Of a stretch of 18,217 nucleotides of DNA, positions 15,148 to 18,217 are shown in pieces (position 1 is the first letter of the stretch; each line of letters begins with the position of its first letter). The translations under genes were made by a program, and so were the position numbers. Location of the stretch: NCBI GenBank assembly GCA_035761505.1, contig DASTQX010000483.1:1-18217 (forward strand). The letters run 5' to 3'. The notes under the pieces are model-generated. The model worked only from the letters and a program-made list of their open reading frames with translations, was not told the origin of the DNA and searched no databases. Origin of the DNA: JAIVJM01 sp035761505 (GTDB lineage Bacteria; Acidobacteriota; Blastocatellia; Pyrinomonadales; Pyrinomonadaceae).

Positions 15148-16401
15148 ATGCCGATGAAGCCGATGATTAAGGTCGAGGATTTGAGCAAGCAGTACCGCAT
15201 CGGGACGCGGGGCGACGCGTCCTACCGGACGTTGCGCGACGCGCTGGCCGGGGCCGTGGCCGACCCGTTCCGCCGGGGCCGTCGCAAGAAGCGCGAGGCC
15301 GGGCAGGATTTGTGGGCGCTCGACGGGGTGAGCTTCGAGGTCACGCCCGGCGAGGTGCTCGGCGTCATCGGGCACAACGGGGCGGGCAAGTCCACGCTCC
15401 TGAAAATCCTGACGCGCATCACCGAGCCGACGCGCGGGCGCGTCGAACTCTACGGGCGCGTCGGGAGTCTGCTCGAAGTCGGGACGGGCTTTCACCCCGA
15501 ACTCTCAGGGCGCGAGAACGTCTATTTGAACGGGGCCATACTGGGCATGAAGAAGGTCGAGATCGAGCGCAAGTTCGACGAGATCGTCGCCTTCGCCGAG
15601 ATCGAGAAGTTCCTCGAAACCCCGGTCAAGCGTTATTCGAGCGGCATGTACACGCGCCTCGCCTTCTCGGTGGCGGCGCACCTCGACCCGGAAATCCTGT
15701 TGGTGGACGAGGTGCTGGCGGTCGGCGACGCGGCCTTCCAGAAGAAGTGTCTGGCGAAGATGGGGAGCGCCAGCCGGGAAGGGCGCACCGTCTTGTTCGT
15801 GAGCCACAATTTCGAGGCGGTGAAGTCGCTCTGCACGCGCTGCCTGTTGCTCGACGGCGGGCACATCATCGAAGACGGCCCGCCGGAGGTCGCCATCGAA
15901 AAGGCTTTCGCCAAGCTGCGCGCGAAGTCCGGCTCGTCCTTCAAGCTGCACACGCTGCGCGACGCGCCCGGCGTCCCGCGACCGGCGTCGGTGGAGGTGC
16001 GGGCCGCCGACAAGCCGCCGGGCGAACTCGTCACCTTCGAGGACGAAGTCGTCGCAACCCTCGAACTGGACGCGCCCCTCATGGAGGGCCACACCTTCGC
16101 CTTTCAGGTCATGACGACCGCCGGGACGACCATCTTTAATTCGTTCTACCGCGACAGCCGGGAGAACCCGCCGCTGCGACCCGGCGAGACGCGGCGCGTC
16201 TCGGCCCGCATCCCGGCCCGGCTGCTGCCGGGCGGAGTGTACGAGGCCGTCTTCGCCTACATGCTGCCGAACGCCGAGCTGTTCTGGCTGTGCCGGGAAA
16301 ACTGGTTCGAGATTCGCGACGTGAAGAGCTACCGCAACGAAGGTCTGACCGTCAGGCGCACCGGCCTCATTTCGCTGATCCTGCCGTGGGATGCTGAGTA
16401 G
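15148..16401 (+). CDS. wzt: ABC transporter ATPase with C-terminal glycan-binding-like domain (Wzt)
   Basis: 417 aa. The nucleotide-binding domain occupies roughly the first 250 residues. Numbering from a GTG at 15145, Walker A GHNGAGKST is at 76-84, a Q-loop-region motif GSLLEVGTGFHPELSGREN follows, the signature is YSSGMYTRLAF (164-174), Walker B is ILLVDEVLAVGD (184-195) and the H-loop His is 221. The GTGFHPELSGREN and YSSGM forms are specific to polysaccharide-export ATPases. The C-terminal 140 residues (about 275-418) form a beta-rich extension like Wzt-C, which in O8/O9a systems recognises the capped end of the glycan. I use the ATG at 15148; the GTG at 15145, directly after the permease TGA, and ATGs at 15154 and 15163 are possible, with no decisive Shine-Dalgarno. 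The FkbM gene overlaps its end. Confidence 0.94.
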   Translation: MPMKPMIKVEDLSKQYRIGTRGDASYRTLRDALAGAVADPFRRGRRKKREAGQDLWALDGVSFEVTPGEVLGVIGHNGAGKSTLLKILTRITEPTRGRVELYGRVGSLLEVGTGFHPELSGRENVYLNGAILGMKKVEIERKFDEIVAFAEIEKFLETPVKRYSSGMYTRLAFSVAAHLDPEILLVDEVLAVGDAAFQKKCLAKMGSASREGRTVLFVSHNFEAVKSLCTRCLLLDGGHIIEDGPPEVAIEKAFAKLRAKSGSSFKLHTLRDAPGVPRPASVEVRAADKPPGELVTFEDEVVATLELDAPLMEGHTFAFQVMTTAGTTIFNSFYRDSRENPPLRPGETRRVSARIPARLLPGGVYEAVFAYMLPNAELFWLCRENWFEIRDVKSYRNEGLTVRRTGLISLILPWDAE

Positions 16402-17227
16402 AGTAGATATGTTCACAACTTTATTACGTTCGCTGCGCGGTAGGCACGAGCCCGCGCCCCAGCCCACGCCCCCCGCCGCCTCTCTGGAATGGGTGCGCTT
16501 CTCCGGCGGCCCCCTCGCAGGCCGCGAGATGTACATTGACCTCGGCGTCCCGACGTGGAAGGCGATGGCCGGGGGCGACTACGAGCCCTTTATCTTCGAG
16601 TCGCTCGGCGCAGAGGGCGGCTACGAGTCGAAGACGGTCTGGGACGTGGGCGCTTTCATGGGCTACCACGCGCTCGCCTTCGCGGCGCTCGTCGGCCCGG
16701 CGGGGCGCGTCGTGACCTTCGAGCCCAACCCGTACAACGTCGAGCGCATCAGGCTGAATCTGGGCCGGAGCCCCGACCTCGCCGAGCGCGTCCAGATCGT
16801 CGGGGACGCGCTCTCGAACGAGGACGGACAGACGAGTTTCACCTTCAGCCCGAGCGTGGATACCGGCAACAGTTCGGGGAGCCACATCGCCGGGGCGTTC
16901 GCCCCGGAGGTGCCGTCCGTCTATGAATCGTTCGAGCGGATTACGGTCAACACGGTGAGGGCCGACACGCTGCTGCGCGAGGGGCGCGTGCCCGCCCCGT
17001 CGCTCATCAAGATGGACGTGGAGGGCGCGGAGATGATGGTGCTCGAAGGGGCCGTCGAGATGCTCTCCGAGGTGCGCCCGGTGATGCTCATCGAAGTCCA
17101 TCACATCGTCACCATGATGCAGACGCAGGAACTGCTCACCGGGCTCGGCTACGAGCTGAAGGTCGTGCACGTCGAAGAGGACTCGGCCTCGCGCTGTCAC
17201 GTGCTGGCGAAGCCGAAGGTGAGATGA
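16391..17227 (+). CDS. FkbM family SAM-dependent methyltransferase
   Basis: 278 aa. SAM-binding motif I is VWDVGAFMGYHAL (83-95), followed by VVTFEPNPYNVERI (107-120). The FkbM signature SLIKMDVEGAEMMVLEGA is at 204-221, with VMLIEVHH further on. Family members usually O-methylate sugars or other hydroxylated metabolites. In a Wzm/Wzt cluster this suggests methylation of the exported glycan, perhaps of its non-reducing end. The first ATG (16391) overlaps the Wzt gene by 11 bases. The second at 16409 (Met7) lies after the Wzt stop and is equally plausible; neither has a strong Shine-Dalgarno. The end overlaps the next gene as ATGA, which suggests coupling. A Pro-rich stretch (20-28) separates the N-terminus from the catalytic domain. 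Confidence 0.92.
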   Translation: MLSRVDMFTTLLRSLRGRHEPAPQPTPPAASLEWVRFSGGPLAGREMYIDLGVPTWKAMAGGDYEPFIFESLGAEGGYESKTVWDVGAFMGYHALAFAALVGPAGRVVTFEPNPYNVERIRLNLGRSPDLAERVQIVGDALSNEDGQTSFTFSPSVDTGNSSGSHIAGAFAPEVPSVYESFERITVNTVRADTLLREGRVPAPSLIKMDVEGAEMMVLEGAVEMLSEVRPVMLIEVHHIVTMMQTQELLTGLGYELKVVHVEEDSASRCHVLAKPKVR

Positions 17228-18217
17228 GGCCGCCGCGCATCCTCTTCGTGGCGATGGCGGAGAGCGTCCACACCGCCCGCTGGATCGGCCAGTTGGAGGG
17301 GCAGGGATGGGACGTTCATCTCTTCCCGGCGCGAGAGGTCGCCCCGCACCCGAAGCTGCGGGGCTTGAAGCTCCACGAGCCGCTGAGCGTCAGGCCGAAG
17401 GGGCTCGACCAGAGCGTGGAAGTGGTCGGCGAGTGGCCGCTCCCGAAGGGAGCTTCGCTCGCGCGCCGCATCGCGGCAAAGCTCAACCCTTCGTGGCCGG
17501 AGCGCGCGTGGCGGCTGGCGCGCACAATCAAGGAACTCCGCCCCGACCTCGTGCACTCGATGGAGATTCAGCACGCGGGCTACCTGACGCTCGCCGCGCG
17601 CGCGCACTTCGCGGGCGAAGGCTTCCCCCTCTGGGCCGTCAGCAACTGGGGGAGCGACATCTACCTCTTTGGTCGCCTCGCCGCGCACGCCGAGAAGATC
17701 AGGGCGGTGATGGCGGCCTGCGACTATTACCATTGCGAGTGTCACCGCGACGTGGGGCTGGCGCGCGAGTTCGGGTTCGAGGGCGAGGCGATGCCGGTCT
17801 TCCCCGTCTCAGGAGGCTTCGAGGTCGAGCGGATGCGCGCGCTGCGCGAGCCGGGGCCGCCCTCGGCCAAGCGCCACGTCGTCCTGAAGGGCGTCCAGAA
17901 CTGGGCCGGGCGCGCGCTCGTCGGCCTGCGCGCCATCGAACTCTGCGCCGACCTGCTGCGGGGCTACCGCGTGACGATGTACCTGACGCACCCCGACGCC
18001 GTGCTCGCCGCCGAACTGCTCAGCCGGAAGACGGGCATCCCCATCGAGTGGGAGTCGGGCGAGCGGACGCACGAGGAGATTCTGCGGATGCACGGCAGCG
18101 CGCGCGTCTCCATCGGGCTGAGCATCAGCGACGCCATCAGCACCTCGCTGTTGGAGGCGATGATTATGGGCTCGTTCCCGATTCAGTCGCACACGGGCTG
18201 CGGCGACGAGTGGGTGC
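17224..18217 (+). CDS. GT4-like glycosyltransferase (C-terminal end beyond window)
   Basis: 331 codons are visible and the frame is open at the right edge. The ATG at 17224 overlaps the FkbM stop by four bases (ATGA). The N-terminal Rossmann half starts RILFVAMAESVHTARWIGQL (5-24), the usual GT-B opening. A central NWGSDIYLFGRLA stretch follows. The second half has HVVLKGVQNWAGRALVGLRA, a middle strand YRVTMYLTHPD, and the sugar-nucleotide-binding region SIGLSISDAISTSLLEAMIM with GSFPIQSHTG directly after. The Glu of LLEAM (about 311) corresponds to the EX7E region of retaining GT4 enzymes. It would add a sugar to the lipid-linked glycan at the cytoplasmic face. Donor and acceptor cannot be read from the sequence. 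The family call is good; the gene is incomplete. Confidence 0.88.
   Translation, partial: MRPPRILFVAMAESVHTARWIGQLEGQGWDVHLFPAREVAPHPKLRGLKLHEPLSVRPKGLDQSVEVVGEWPLPKGASLARRIAAKLNPSWPERAWRLARTIKELRPDLVHSMEIQHAGYLTLAARAHFAGEGFPLWAVSNWGSDIYLFGRLAAHAEKIRAVMAACDYYHCECHRDVGLAREFGFEGEAMPVFPVSGGFEVERMRALREPGPPSAKRHVVLKGVQNWAGRALVGLRAIELCADLLRGYRVTMYLTHPDAVLAAELLSRKTGIPIEWESGERTHEEILRMHGSARVSIGLSISDAISTSLLEAMIMGSFPIQSHTGCGDEWV

Overview
This is a GC-rich bacterial window. It probably comes from a Gram-negative soil-type bacterium; Acidobacteriota (Blastocatellia-like) is my best guess. The guess rests on overall gene style, heptanucleotide repeats between genes, a DUF4160/DUF2442 pair and a secreted beta-helix protein. 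There is no rRNA or marker gene, so the taxonomy is inference. I see no tRNA, rRNA, transposase or CRISPR array.

Left part (1-3613, all minus strand, read right to left). A putative sigma70-type promoter at 3586-3613 precedes a 356-aa four-helix membrane protein, a 148-aa exported protein, a DUF4160 gene broken by a frameshift, an intact DUF2442 gene, and a HerA/FtsK-superfamily ATPase that runs off the left edge. The short gaps suggest one transcription unit. The usual HerA partner (NurA) is not inside the window.

Middle (3681-12353, minus strand). This is a polysaccharide biosynthesis operon. In transcription order it holds rmlB and rmlD (dTDP-rhamnose steps), a large Wzz-domain/BY-kinase protein (Wzc type), a hexapeptide acetyltransferase, a DegT aminotransferase, a Gfo/Idh/MocA sugar dehydrogenase and a second DegT aminotransferase. 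The last four genes look like a module that oxidises, aminates and acylates a nucleotide sugar. rmlA and rmlC are absent. Four of the spacers carry different 7-bp-period repeats. Two of these repeats are folded into perfect inverted repeats that touch or contain the preceding gene's stop codon.

Hinge (12354-13002). About 650 bases hold no convincing gene. An AT-rich island in it has two back-to-back sigma70-like promoters with overlapping -35 boxes. One faces the rmlB operon through a roughly 400-base leader. The other faces a secreted right-handed beta-helix protein (13003-13956), which ends in a strong hairpin terminator.

Right part (14061-18217, plus strand). A putative promoter with a palindromic spacer precedes a Wzm-type ABC-2 permease, a Wzt-type ATPase with a C-terminal glycan-recognition-like domain, an FkbM methyltransferase and a GT4-like glycosyltransferase cut by the right edge. 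The stops and starts are tightly coupled. The two divergent arms together would make activated sugars, assemble and perhaps cap a glycan, and export it across the inner membrane. A Wzc-type kinase beside a Wzm/Wzt exporter is a mixed arrangement worth attention.
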